Below are positions 8,785 to 15,508 of a stretch of 64,000 nucleotides of DNA, piece after piece. Numbering within the stretch: the stretch's first letter is position 1; each line of letters starts with the position of its first letter. This DNA is from Myxococcus xanthus (GTDB taxonomy: Bacteria > Myxococcota > Myxococcia > Myxococcales > Myxococcaceae). Made by a program: the position numbers and the translations under genes. The DNA lies in the NCBI RefSeq assembly GCF_900106535.1, contig NZ_FNOH01000007.1, positions 372,001-436,000 of the forward strand. Reading direction: 5' to 3'. A model generated the notes under the pieces. That model did not search any database. It was not told the origin of the DNA and was given only the letters and a program-made list of their open reading frames with translations.

Positions 8785-9566
8785 GCGAGCAGGTTCCCCA
8801 GCAGACGCCGTCCACCCCGGCCTCCGGCGATTCGGCCGGAGAGTTCCGGGGCCGTGTGGAGAAGCTCCTCGGGGACATCCTCGGGCTGATGGGCTTCCCG
8901 GCGCGGCTGGACATGAAGGACGCCGCCGACGGCAGCCTGTCGGTGGCGCTCCACTTCGAGCCCGCACCGCCTCCCGGTGTGGAGGTGGGACGGCGCAGTC
9001 AGGTGGTGGACTCGCTCCAGTTCCTGTTGAACAAGATGCTGCATCGCCCTGGCGCCGACCGGCGCTGGGTGATGCTGGGTGCGGGTGTGCACCCGGAGCC
9101 CCGGCCGCGCCGTGAGCCCCAGGCCGCGGCGGCTCAAGCCGCGGCTCCGGCCGCCCCCGCCCCCGCCCCCGCCGCGCCCCGTGCCGCGGCGGCCCAGGCG
9201 CCAGCGCCTGCTCCGGCGAAGGGAGGCCAGCGGGGTGCGCAGGCGCCCGCCGCCAAGGCCGCTCCCGCCAGCAAGGGCGAGGGGGATGAGCGCTCGGTGA
9301 CGGTGGAAGAGGATGCCGCGCTGAAGGCGGCCATCAGGCAGCTCGCGGAGAAGTCGGGCAGCCTGGGCCGCTTCTACGCGATTGCCGCCATGAAGCTTGA
9401 AGACCGCGCGCGCGTCCTCACGTCAGTAGAAGGAGTGGGTGGCGTGAAGGTGTCGGCGGAGGGCGAAGGCCGAAACCGCCGCGTGGTGTTCACTCCGGAC
9501 AAGCCCGCCCCGCTTCCCAAGCGGAGCATGCTGCCGGACGACGACGAGGACGACTTCGACGCGTGA
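8781..9566 (+). CDS. khpB: KhpB/Jag-like RNA-binding protein with degenerate R3H domain
   Basis: The GTG start overlaps the yidC stop (GTGA), the expected position of jag/khpB. In other bacteria KhpB binds RNA and affects cell envelope growth. Residues about 20-100 form a KH-type domain with an EVGRRSQVVDSLQFLLNKM helix, the counterpart of the family GRRGQTLDSLQYL motif. Then comes an unusually long Ala/Pro-rich linker (about residues 105-165). The C-terminal part, MKLEDRARVLTSVE through NRRVVFTPD, lines up with R3H domains of Jag proteins but has lost the arginine-x3-histidine pair. The protein ends in an acidic tail, DDDEDDFDA. The 261-residue length is within family range. Confidence 0.85.
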   Translation: MSEQVPQQTPSTPASGDSAGEFRGRVEKLLGDILGLMGFPARLDMKDAADGSLSVALHFEPAPPPGVEVGRRSQVVDSLQFLLNKMLHRPGADRRWVMLGAGVHPEPRPRREPQAAAAQAAAPAAPAPAPAAPRAAAAQAPAPAPAKGGQRGAQAPAAKAAPASKGEGDERSVTVEEDAALKAAIRQLAEKSGSLGRFYAIAAMKLEDRARVLTSVEGVGGVKVSAEGEGRNRRVVFTPDKPAPLPKRSMLPDDDEDDFDA

Positions 9567-9614
9567 GCCGCTGGGCGCGCCGCGCGCGCCGGGGCTCCCG
9601 AAGCGAGACGAGGG

Positions 9615-9842
9615 ATGGGCAAGGCGAAAGCTCTCAAGGACAAGCTGTACGGCGCGGCGGTGCTCAAGATGAGCTTCCGCCTTCGCGGGGATGAGGAGTC
9701 CCCTGCGTTCCGCTTCGTCTACCCGGGTGTCCTACGGGACCTGGAGCTCGAGGACGAGGCGGTGGAGCGGTACATCGAGGAGAACCGCGAGGCCGTGGAG
9801 AAGGCCGCCCGCGGCTCCACGCCTCCCATTGGGACCCGCTGA
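9615..9842 (+). CDS. Small conserved-looking hypothetical protein
   Basis: The 75-residue soluble protein (MGKAKALKDKLYGAAVLKMS) lies between khpB and mnmE in the same direction and uses typical high-GC3 codons. No signal peptide, membrane segment or known motif is visible. The middle reads ESPAFRFVYPGVLRDLELED, the end is charged. Position inside the operon suggests co-transcription. I do not recognise the family. Confidence 0.7.
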   Translation: MGKAKALKDKLYGAAVLKMSFRLRGDEESPAFRFVYPGVLRDLELEDEAVERYIEENREAVEKAARGSTPPIGTR

Positions 9843-9891
9843 AGCAGCGGGTCTCGCGCTGTTCAGGCTGGATGCGCTCCAGCGGCCGCGT

Positions 9892-11220
9892 ATGACGTCT
9901 TCTTCCATGACCATCGCGGCCCTGGCGACCGCACCTGCCGCGGGCGCCGTGGGCATCCTCCGGCTGTCGGGCCCGGAGGCCCTGGATGTGGGCCGGCTGC
10001 TGGCCCCGGGTGTGCCCGCGCAGCCCACGCCGCGCCATGCGTACCTCGCGTCCTTCGTGGATGCGGAGGGTCGCTCGCTCGATGAGGGCCTGTTCCTCTA
10101 CTTCCGCGGGCCTCAGTCCTTCACGGGCGAGGACGTGGTGGAGCTTCAGGCCCACGGCAGTCCGCGGCTGCTGCGGCTGCTCCTGACGCGGGCGCTGGAG
10201 GACGCGCGCGTGCGCCACGCCGCGCCCGGTGAGTTCACCCGCCGGGCCTTCCTCAACGGGCGGTTGGACCTGACGCGCGCGGAGGCGGTGGCGGACCTGG
10301 TGGCAGCGGACTCGGAGGCCGCGGTGCGTGCCGCGGCTGCGGGGCTCTCCGGCGCGCTCGCCTCGCGCGTGCAGGCCCTGGAGGAGCCGCTGCGCGCGCT
10401 GCATGCGGACATGGAGGGCGTGCTCAGCTTCCCTGACGAGGCGGAAGGCGCGGACGAGGACGTGGGCGAGCGTGTCACCGCGCTGCGTGCCCAGGCGGAG
10501 ACGCTGCTGGCCGAGGTGGGCCGGGGCCGGCTGGTGCGCAGGGGTGCTCGCGTGGCGCTGTTCGGTCCCGTCAACGCGGGCAAGTCCACGCTGTTCAACC
10601 GGCTGGTGGGCGAGGCCCGCGCGCTGGTGGATGACGAGCCTGGCACCACGCGGGATGCCTTGGAGGCCCGGGTTGAGTGGGACGGGCTGGCGGTGACGCT
10701 CTTCGACACCGCGGGGCTTCGGGAGACGCCGGGACGTGTCGAGGCGCTGGGCATCGCGCGAACGCGGGCGTTGCTCACGGGCGTGGACCTGGCGGTGCTC
10801 GTGCTTCCGCCGGGTGTCACACAGGCGGAGGTGGAGGCTTGGACGCGTGACGTGGGAGGCACGCCCGTGCTGGTGGTGGACGGGAAGTGTGATGTGGCCG
10901 AGGTATCCAGCTCGCCGCGCCAGCGTGTGAGTGGCCTCACGGGTGAAGGTGTGGACGCGCTTCGCGACGACATGCTCGGGCGGCTGTGGGGCGGTGGCAC
11001 GCCCTCGGCGGTGGCCCTGGTTTCCGAGCGTCACGCCGATGCCTTGCGTCGCGCGTCCGAGGCGCTGGGCCGCGCGGAGAGTGCCTCGCGCGTGTCCACC
11101 CTGGAAGTCGTCTCCGGTGAAGTGGGGCTCGCGCTGGAGGCGCTCGGCGAAGTGTCCGGTACCGTCGTTTCGGAGGCCTTGCTGGACGCAATCTTCCAGC
11201 GCTTCTGCATCGGGAAATGA
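9892..11220 (+). CDS. mnmE: tRNA modification GTPase MnmE
   Basis: With MnmG, this GTPase modifies the wobble uridine U34 of certain tRNAs to cmnm5U. The 442 residues contain the N-terminal formyl-THF binding domain (TIAALATAPAAGAVGILRLSG), a helical region, and an inserted G domain: P-loop GPVNAGKST, switch GTTRD, and DTAG. The protein ends in the invariant CIGK whose cysteine is needed for activity. The ATG at 9892 (MTSSSMTIA) was chosen; ATG 9907 is an alternative. The partner mnmG is about 12.5 kb downstream in the same direction, so the usual neighbourhood is split by accessory genes. Confidence 0.96.
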   Translation: MTSSSMTIAALATAPAAGAVGILRLSGPEALDVGRLLAPGVPAQPTPRHAYLASFVDAEGRSLDEGLFLYFRGPQSFTGEDVVELQAHGSPRLLRLLLTRALEDARVRHAAPGEFTRRAFLNGRLDLTRAEAVADLVAADSEAAVRAAAAGLSGALASRVQALEEPLRALHADMEGVLSFPDEAEGADEDVGERVTALRAQAETLLAEVGRGRLVRRGARVALFGPVNAGKSTLFNRLVGEARALVDDEPGTTRDALEARVEWDGLAVTLFDTAGLRETPGRVEALGIARTRALLTGVDLAVLVLPPGVTQAEVEAWTRDVGGTPVLVVDGKCDVAEVSSSPRQRVSGLTGEGVDALRDDMLGRLWGGGTPSAVALVSERHADALRRASEALGRAESASRVSTLEVVSGEVGLALEALGEVSGTVVSEALLDAIFQRFCIGK

Positions 11221-11296
11221 CGCCTTCCGTCGAGCGGAGGACGTGTCAGACGGCTCCATAGAATGCCCGCCTCAACCGGTGATTCTCGGAGGCGCT

Positions 11297-11902
11297 GTGA
11301 TTGAAGGCATCATCCCCCTGGCGAACCATTCGATGCTCTCGGCCCTGCCCTCGGGCTGGGTGGGGGAGATTCTGGACGAGGAGCTGGTCGCCTCGCCTCG
11401 TCCCACTGCCGCGCAGACGCGCGCGGCCTTCATGTTGGGCGTGGAGCTGGGTGAGCAGCTCGACAAGCGCCGTGGCGGCAGTGGCCGCTGGTGCTTCCTG
11501 CGTGCGCCCGAGCTGCACCTCGGTCACGACATGCTCGTGCCGGACATGGCCGGCTGGCGCCGCGAGCGCGTGGACGTCCCCTTCGAGCCGGACGTCCCCT
11601 TCCTCACGCTGGTGCCAGACTGGGTCTGCGAGGTGCTGACGCCCTCCACCGCCGCGTTGGACCGCGCGCGCAAGCTGCCGCTCTACGCGCGCGCGGGCGT
11701 GTCGCACGTGTGGCTGGTGGACCCCGCCGCGCGCACGCTGGAGGTGTACCAGCGCGTCAAGCGGGGCTGGCTGCTGACGGGGAGCTACGAGGATGACGCG
11801 CTGGTGCGGGCCGACCCCTTCCCGTCCTCGACACTGGAGCTGGGCTCGCTGTGGCTGCCCGAGGGCGCCGAGAAGCCCTCTCTGCTGGTGGCTGTTCCGT
11901 GA
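11297..11902 (+). CDS. Uma2 family (DUF820) putative nuclease-fold protein
   Basis: The 201-residue protein shows the Uma2 pattern: LVPDMAGWRRER (the PD of a PD-(D/E)xK core), then VCEVLTPSTAALDRARKLPL and YARAGVSHVWLVDP. These proteins have a restriction-endonuclease fold, are often numerous in cyanobacteria and myxobacteria, and have no settled function. The start is the GTG at 11297, five bases behind GGAGG. The gene is convergent with the ArsR operon. Confidence 0.88.
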   Translation: MIEGIIPLANHSMLSALPSGWVGEILDEELVASPRPTAAQTRAAFMLGVELGEQLDKRRGGSGRWCFLRAPELHLGHDMLVPDMAGWRRERVDVPFEPDVPFLTLVPDWVCEVLTPSTAALDRARKLPLYARAGVSHVWLVDPAARTLEVYQRVKRGWLLTGSYEDDALVRADPFPSSTLELGSLWLPEGAEKPSLLVAVP

Positions 11903-11962
11903 TGCGCGTTGGCGCCCGCGCTGAACTCACGGGCGATGTCGCAGGCATCGTCCGTCATCGCG

Positions 11963-12349
11963 TCACGCGGCGGCTGCCACCACCGGCTTGAGGACGTAGC
12001 GGCCGTACGTCACGAAGGCGAGCAGCACACCCATCACGAGCGACCAGAGCATCGGGTTCTCGGGCGTCAGCTTCGTCGAATGACGCGCGTACAGCACGGC
12101 GAGCGCGAACGTCTCGAACGTGAGCACCGCGGCCGCGTGCGCGGTGAGGCTGGGCATCCACTTGAACGCCGCCGGGATGATGAGCAGCACGCCACCGGCC
12201 ATCTCAAGGAAGCCGAGTGCCCGCCATGCTCCGAGGGGGACCTCGCTGAACTGGCTCGCGAGCTGCTGGAAAGAGAATGCCTTGTACGACCCGCCTGCGA
12301 GAAACAGCAGTGCGAGGACGGCCTGAAGAATCCAGAAGACGATGTTCAT
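11963..12349 (-). CDS. DoxX-like four-helix membrane protein
   Basis: The 128-residue protein has four hydrophobic segments: FWILQAVLALLFLAGGSYKA, LGFLEMAGGVLLIIPAA, AHAAAVLTFETFALAVLYAR and LWSLVMGVLLAFVTYGRYVL. This is the DoxX/DoxD-like arrangement. Translation starts at MNIVFW. The gene lies 17 bases behind the SRPBCC gene and is the last of a three-gene operon headed by an ArsR regulator. In similar operons the membrane protein and the AHSA1-like protein are co-regulated; their substrate is unknown. Confidence 0.85.
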   Translation of the reverse strand: MNIVFWILQAVLALLFLAGGSYKAFSFQQLASQFSEVPLGAWRALGFLEMAGGVLLIIPAAFKWMPSLTAHAAAVLTFETFALAVLYARHSTKLTPENPMLWSLVMGVLLAFVTYGRYVLKPVVAAAA

Positions 12350-12366
12350 GGGTGGGGGCTCGGTGT

Positions 12367-12807
12367 TCAGGCCTTGAGGGCCGGGTTGTCGGATGCCTTC
12401 TCGAGTGCCTTGGCGAGCTTTCCGTGCATCATCTTCCAGCCGTACTCGGCGCCGTGGAACGCCTGGTCCTCCTTGAAGCCGGAGTGCTCGAAGAGGACGC
12501 GCGTTCCATCGCCATCGGCTTCGAGCCGGTAGCGGACGCGGGTATCCAGCCAGCCCTCGCCCACGACCCACGTGAACTCGAGCTCGGACGGAGGCGCGCA
12601 CCGGAGCACCTCGCAGTGCACGACGAGTCCATCGAATTGGGCCCGAGGGTCCGGAGGCACGCGGAAGGTGAAGCGATGCCCGACGCGCGGCTCGAAGTCG
12701 TTCGGGTACATCCAGTCAGCGAGCGCCTCGCTGGTCGCGAGCGCGCGCCACACGACGGCGGGCGACTGGGTGAACTTCAGCTCCCGTCGGATTGTCTTTG
12801 TCGTCAT
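12367..12807 (-). CDS. SRPBCC/AHSA1 domain protein
   Basis: The 146-residue protein has the START-like fold signature of the AHSA1 group: KFTQSPAVVWRALATSEALADWM near the start, GHRFTFRVP, and the C-terminal helix GWKMMHGKLAKALEK. Such proteins bind hydrophobic ligands, and many sit beside ArsR regulators. Its start overlaps the arsR-like stop by four bases (ATGA), so the two are translationally coupled. Confidence 0.88.
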   Translation of the reverse strand: MTTKTIRRELKFTQSPAVVWRALATSEALADWMYPNDFEPRVGHRFTFRVPPDPRAQFDGLVVHCEVLRCAPPSELEFTWVVGEGWLDTRVRYRLEADGDGTRVLFEHSGFKEDQAFHGAEYGWKMMHGKLAKALEKASDNPALKA

Positions 12808-13130
12808 TGCTGCTTGTCGCCTTTCTCAAGGTGCCGCCGCAGTCGGGCGAAGTTGTCGTCCCAGAACCGCTCGTAGTGAGCGATCCAGTCGCGTACCGGC
12901 TCCAGTCGCTCCGGCACGAGGCGGTACCGCCGTTCCCTGCCGTGCCGTTGCTCGGTGACGAGGCCCGCATCGAGCAGCACGCGCAGGTGCTGTGACACCG
13001 CCGGGCGGCTCATCTCGAAGTTCTCGGCGATTGAATTCACCGGGCGGTCGCCATCGACCAGCAGGTCGAGCATGCGGCGCCGCGCCGGATGGCTGATCGC
13101 TCCGAACACCCCTGGCTCGGTGTGCATCAT
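12804..13130 (-). CDS. ArsR family winged-helix repressor
   Basis: The 108-residue regulator carries ISHPARRRMLDLLVDGDRPV and the recognition helix SRPAVSQHLRVLLDAGLV, followed by the wing RHGRERRYRLVPERLEPV. The metal-binding cysteine motif of true arsenic sensors (ELCVCDL) is absent, so it is probably one of the non-metal ArsR regulators that control AHSA1 proteins. ATG at 13130 or the adjacent ATG at 13127 is the likely start. The longer frame to 13199 would run through the promoter. The operator-like palindrome just upstream suggests autoregulation. Confidence 0.9.
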   Translation of the reverse strand: MMHTEPGVFGAISHPARRRMLDLLVDGDRPVNSIAENFEMSRPAVSQHLRVLLDAGLVTEQRHGRERRYRLVPERLEPVRDWIAHYERFWDDNFARLRRHLEKGDKQQ

Positions 13131-13139
13131 CGTGCGCCG

Positions 13140-13169
13140 ATAATGCGTAAGGATATGCTTACGTGTCAA
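13140..13169 (-). promoter_or_regulatory. Promoter and operator palindrome of the arsR operon
   Basis: On the minus strand TTGACA (13169-13164) and CATTAT (13145-13140) are separated by 18 bases. The spacer is almost entirely a perfect 6-6-6 inverted repeat, CGTAAG-CATATC-CTTACG (13163-13146). A repressor bound there would block RNA polymerase directly. The start codon follows the -10 box by about ten bases, so the transcript would be leaderless or nearly so. Confidence 0.65.
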
Positions 13170-13290
13170 GCGGCGGAATGTCGTGGCCCGGCGCTTCACC
13201 GCGCAGGCGTGCCGTCTCGACGAGCGAGTCGCGGAGCGCCGCGACCTCGGCGCCTCGCTTCGACTTGCTGCTGTCGTGGTTCTTCCGGAC
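13159..13290 (-). pseudogene. Possible 3' remnant of a gene
   Basis: A minus-strand reading of about 44 codons ending in TAA at 13159 has strongly GC-biased third positions, as in real genes here. It reads QLKVRKNHDSSKSKRGAEVA and then ALRDSLVETARLRGEAPG. It has no ATG, GTG or TTG start before an upstream in-frame TGA and overlaps the arsR promoter. It may be the tail of a truncated gene or chance. The family is not recognised. Confidence 0.25.
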
Positions 13291-13292
13291 CT

Positions 13293-14534
13293 TCAGCTGG
13301 CGCGCTTGAGGTCCGCGTCACCAGCGGGGCGCGCCAGCCGGCGCACCGCGCGCAGGAGGAGATCCGGATCCACCGGAGCGGCGAGGAAGCCGCGGGCCCC
13401 CACCGCCTGGGCGCGAGGCAGGTCCTGTTCCGGCATCTTGCCCGCGACCAGTACCTGCGCGTGGACCGGACGCGGCAGCGACTCCATCGCCGGCAGCGGC
13501 GCAACCACGACCTGGGCCGCGTTCGCCGCGAGCAGCTCCTCCGTGCTTGCGACCTGCGCCCGCAGGCCCGCCTGGGACATCACTCGCACCAGCCCGGTGG
13601 TGGCCTCCTCACCCCAGCCGTACACCAGGACCTGAGCCATGGGCACCGGCTGCGCGGCCGTGAGCACGGGCAACGCCGAGGGGACGTGGTTCCGCGTTCC
13701 GGCCGTGCGCTGCATGGCGCGCGCGGAGAACGGCGCCTTCGTGGACCCAGGCCGAGAGACATGCGTCAGGTGCAAGCCCTCCGTCGTGGCAGGCGTCGCG
13801 GCCTGTTCGGGGCGCCCTGCCTCCAGGGGCAGCGGCTGCGCGACAGCGGCCAGCGGTTCGGGCATGGCGCGGATGGCCTGCACCAGCCGCCTCATCTCCG
13901 CGGGCACCGCCTGCGCCTGGACGACCACCTCTTCCAGCGAGCTCAGCAGCGGCAGCCCATCCTCACCGCCAGGAGCCTCCATGTTCGTCAGCTCCGCCAT
14001 GCTGCCGCCGAGCACCATGGGCATGCTCTCGTCCGCCTCTGGCAGCGAGAAGCTCTCCATGCCGGGACGCCGAGGCACTGCCTCACCGGTTTCACCCCGG
14101 TAGAGCTGTCCAATGGCCCGGCGGATGGACGCATCCGACGCCAGCTTCGCCACCACGCGGGGCTTGCCGGACACGCTCTTCACCGCGTCCAGGGACGCCA
14201 GACTGGCGGGGGCGGCGATGGCCACCACCAACACCGAGTCCCGGCCCCCCTGCCCTTCCAGCTTCAGCGGCACCACCCGGTGTGCCTCCGCCACGCGCTC
14301 CGGAATCAGCCAGGTCAGGCTCGCGTCCGGTGGCTGGACGTCCAGGTCCACCGTCTGCATCCCCGCCTGGAAGGCCAGGGCCTCCAACACCTGCTGCGTG
14401 GTGCTGAAGCGCTGGTCCACCACCACCTGCCCCAAAGGCACGCCCCACTTGCGCTGGTACGCCAGCGCCGAGTGGAGCTGCAACGCGTCCACCACACCCC
14501 GCTCCAGCAGGATGTCACCCAGTCGCTTCTTCAT
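13293..14534 (-). CDS. MshEN (GspE N-terminal) domain protein, likely c-di-GMP receptor
   Basis: The first 56 of 413 residues are an MshEN domain, known from MshE and other GspE-type ATPases as a c-di-GMP receptor. Motif 1 at residues 4-27 matches RLGxx[LVI][LVI]xxG[LVI][LVI]x4Lx3LxxQ fully. A five-residue spacer follows, then motif 2 at 33-56 in which the arginine is proline and the central glycine is arginine. No Walker motifs follow, so it is not a secretion ATPase. The middle is Pro/Ala-rich. The C-terminal 130 residues, with VLVYGWGEEATTGLVRVMSQ and VGARGFLAAPVDPDLLLRAV, look like a degenerate response-regulator receiver fold. The ATG at 14534 has an AGGGGGG site. A signalling adaptor is likely. 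Confidence 0.75.
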   Translation of the reverse strand: MKKRLGDILLERGVVDALQLHSALAYQRKWGVPLGQVVVDQRFSTTQQVLEALAFQAGMQTVDLDVQPPDASLTWLIPERVAEAHRVVPLKLEGQGGRDSVLVVAIAAPASLASLDAVKSVSGKPRVVAKLASDASIRRAIGQLYRGETGEAVPRRPGMESFSLPEADESMPMVLGGSMAELTNMEAPGGEDGLPLLSSLEEVVVQAQAVPAEMRRLVQAIRAMPEPLAAVAQPLPLEAGRPEQAATPATTEGLHLTHVSRPGSTKAPFSARAMQRTAGTRNHVPSALPVLTAAQPVPMAQVLVYGWGEEATTGLVRVMSQAGLRAQVASTEELLAANAAQVVVAPLPAMESLPRPVHAQVLVAGKMPEQDLPRAQAVGARGFLAAPVDPDLLLRAVRRLARPAGDADLKRAS

Positions 14535-14829
14535 CTCGTCCCCCCTCACGCCTTCCCCCCCTGGCCGCCAGCCCCCTGGGGCAGCCCGAGTCCGGGAAGG
14601 TCACAATGTCTTCTACGCGTCCATTCGCCGGGGAGCTTCCCGGCGGGCGACAGACGCTTCCGTCGCCGCGCCACCTGCAAGGCGGGGACCGAGCCCCGCT
14701 CCCCTCGCCGAGGCGGGCGTCTGGTACTCGATGGTCGACCTGCCCTCAAGTGCGCTGCGACGCATTGAGCCGTCCTCCGCCCGACAAGCCGGAAAGCACC
14801 GTGTCGGAGCCTTGCCTAGCTTCACTTCC

Positions 14830-15423
14830 ATGAACGCCATGTGCCTGGGCGAATGGGTGGAGCTCCTTCGGGAGAAGGCGGGCGGGGTGCCGGGCCTGGG
14901 GGGCGTGGGAGAAGGCCTGGCGGGCCTGGTCCTGGAACCGGCCAGCCTCCAGCCCTACCTGCACTTCCGGCGAGGGCGCTACACGCGCAACCTCATCTAC
15001 CGGGATGCCAGGTTGGAGGTGCTGCTGAACTGCTGGGACGCGGGCACCTTCTCCCCCATCCACGACCATGACGGGCAGGAGTGCTGGTTCAGCGTCCAGT
15101 CCGGGGCCTTCGTGCTGGAGAACTACACGCTGGAAGCCGGGGGCCTGGGGCCTGGGCCGGCACGGCTGGGGCCTCCCGTCATGGTGGGCCCCATGGGCGC
15201 GGGCTTCGTCGACTTCCGCTGCCCGGAGGCCCCCATCCATCGCGTCACCGCGACGGGAGGCCCCGCCGTCTCACTGCACGTCTACGCGGGGCCGGTGGAC
15301 CGGTGCCTCGTCTTCGACACGCGACGGCAGCGCTGTGTCTCCAGGGAGCTGCGCTACCACTCCGTGTTCGGCCGCCCGCTGGCCCAGTTGCCGGAAGCGC
15401 CGACGCCCTCGGCCCCACTTTGA
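14830..15423 (+). CDS. Cysteine dioxygenase
   Basis: The 197-residue cupin enzyme oxidises cysteine to cysteine sulphinate with a three-histidine iron site. His78 and His80 are in PIHDHDG, and the third ligand is in APIHRVTATGG. Cys85, five residues after His80, and the tyrosine in SLHVYAGP occupy the places of mammalian Cys93 and Tyr157, which form a thioether cofactor; many bacterial homologues have glycine at the first position. The start is ATG 14830. The neighbouring sppA gene is convergent and unrelated. Confidence 0.88.
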   Translation: MNAMCLGEWVELLREKAGGVPGLGGVGEGLAGLVLEPASLQPYLHFRRGRYTRNLIYRDARLEVLLNCWDAGTFSPIHDHDGQECWFSVQSGAFVLENYTLEAGGLGPGPARLGPPVMVGPMGAGFVDFRCPEAPIHRVTATGGPAVSLHVYAGPVDRCLVFDTRRQRCVSRELRYHSVFGRPLAQLPEAPTPSAPL

Positions 15424-15456
15424 GCCGCCCGGGGTCCTGACGCCGCGAGCAGCGCG

Positions 15457-15507
15457 GCGTGGCACCGAAGCGTCCCGGTGCCACGCGACCGCGTCCTGGG
15501 AGGACGC
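15457..15507. terminator. Two hairpins between convergent genes
   Basis: GCGTGGCACCG (15457-15467) pairs perfectly with CGGTGCCACGC (15476-15486) around an 8-base loop. GCGTCCT (15491-15497) pairs with AGGACGC (15501-15507). There is no T run, so these are only candidate terminators for the cysteine dioxygenase and sppA transcripts. Confidence 0.45.
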
Positions 15508-15508
15508 G

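Noticed and set aside
13089..14768. 559-codon plus-strand frame over the MshEN gene
   Set aside because: Antisense shadow with no domain; the minus-strand frame has a full MshEN motif and ribosome binding site.
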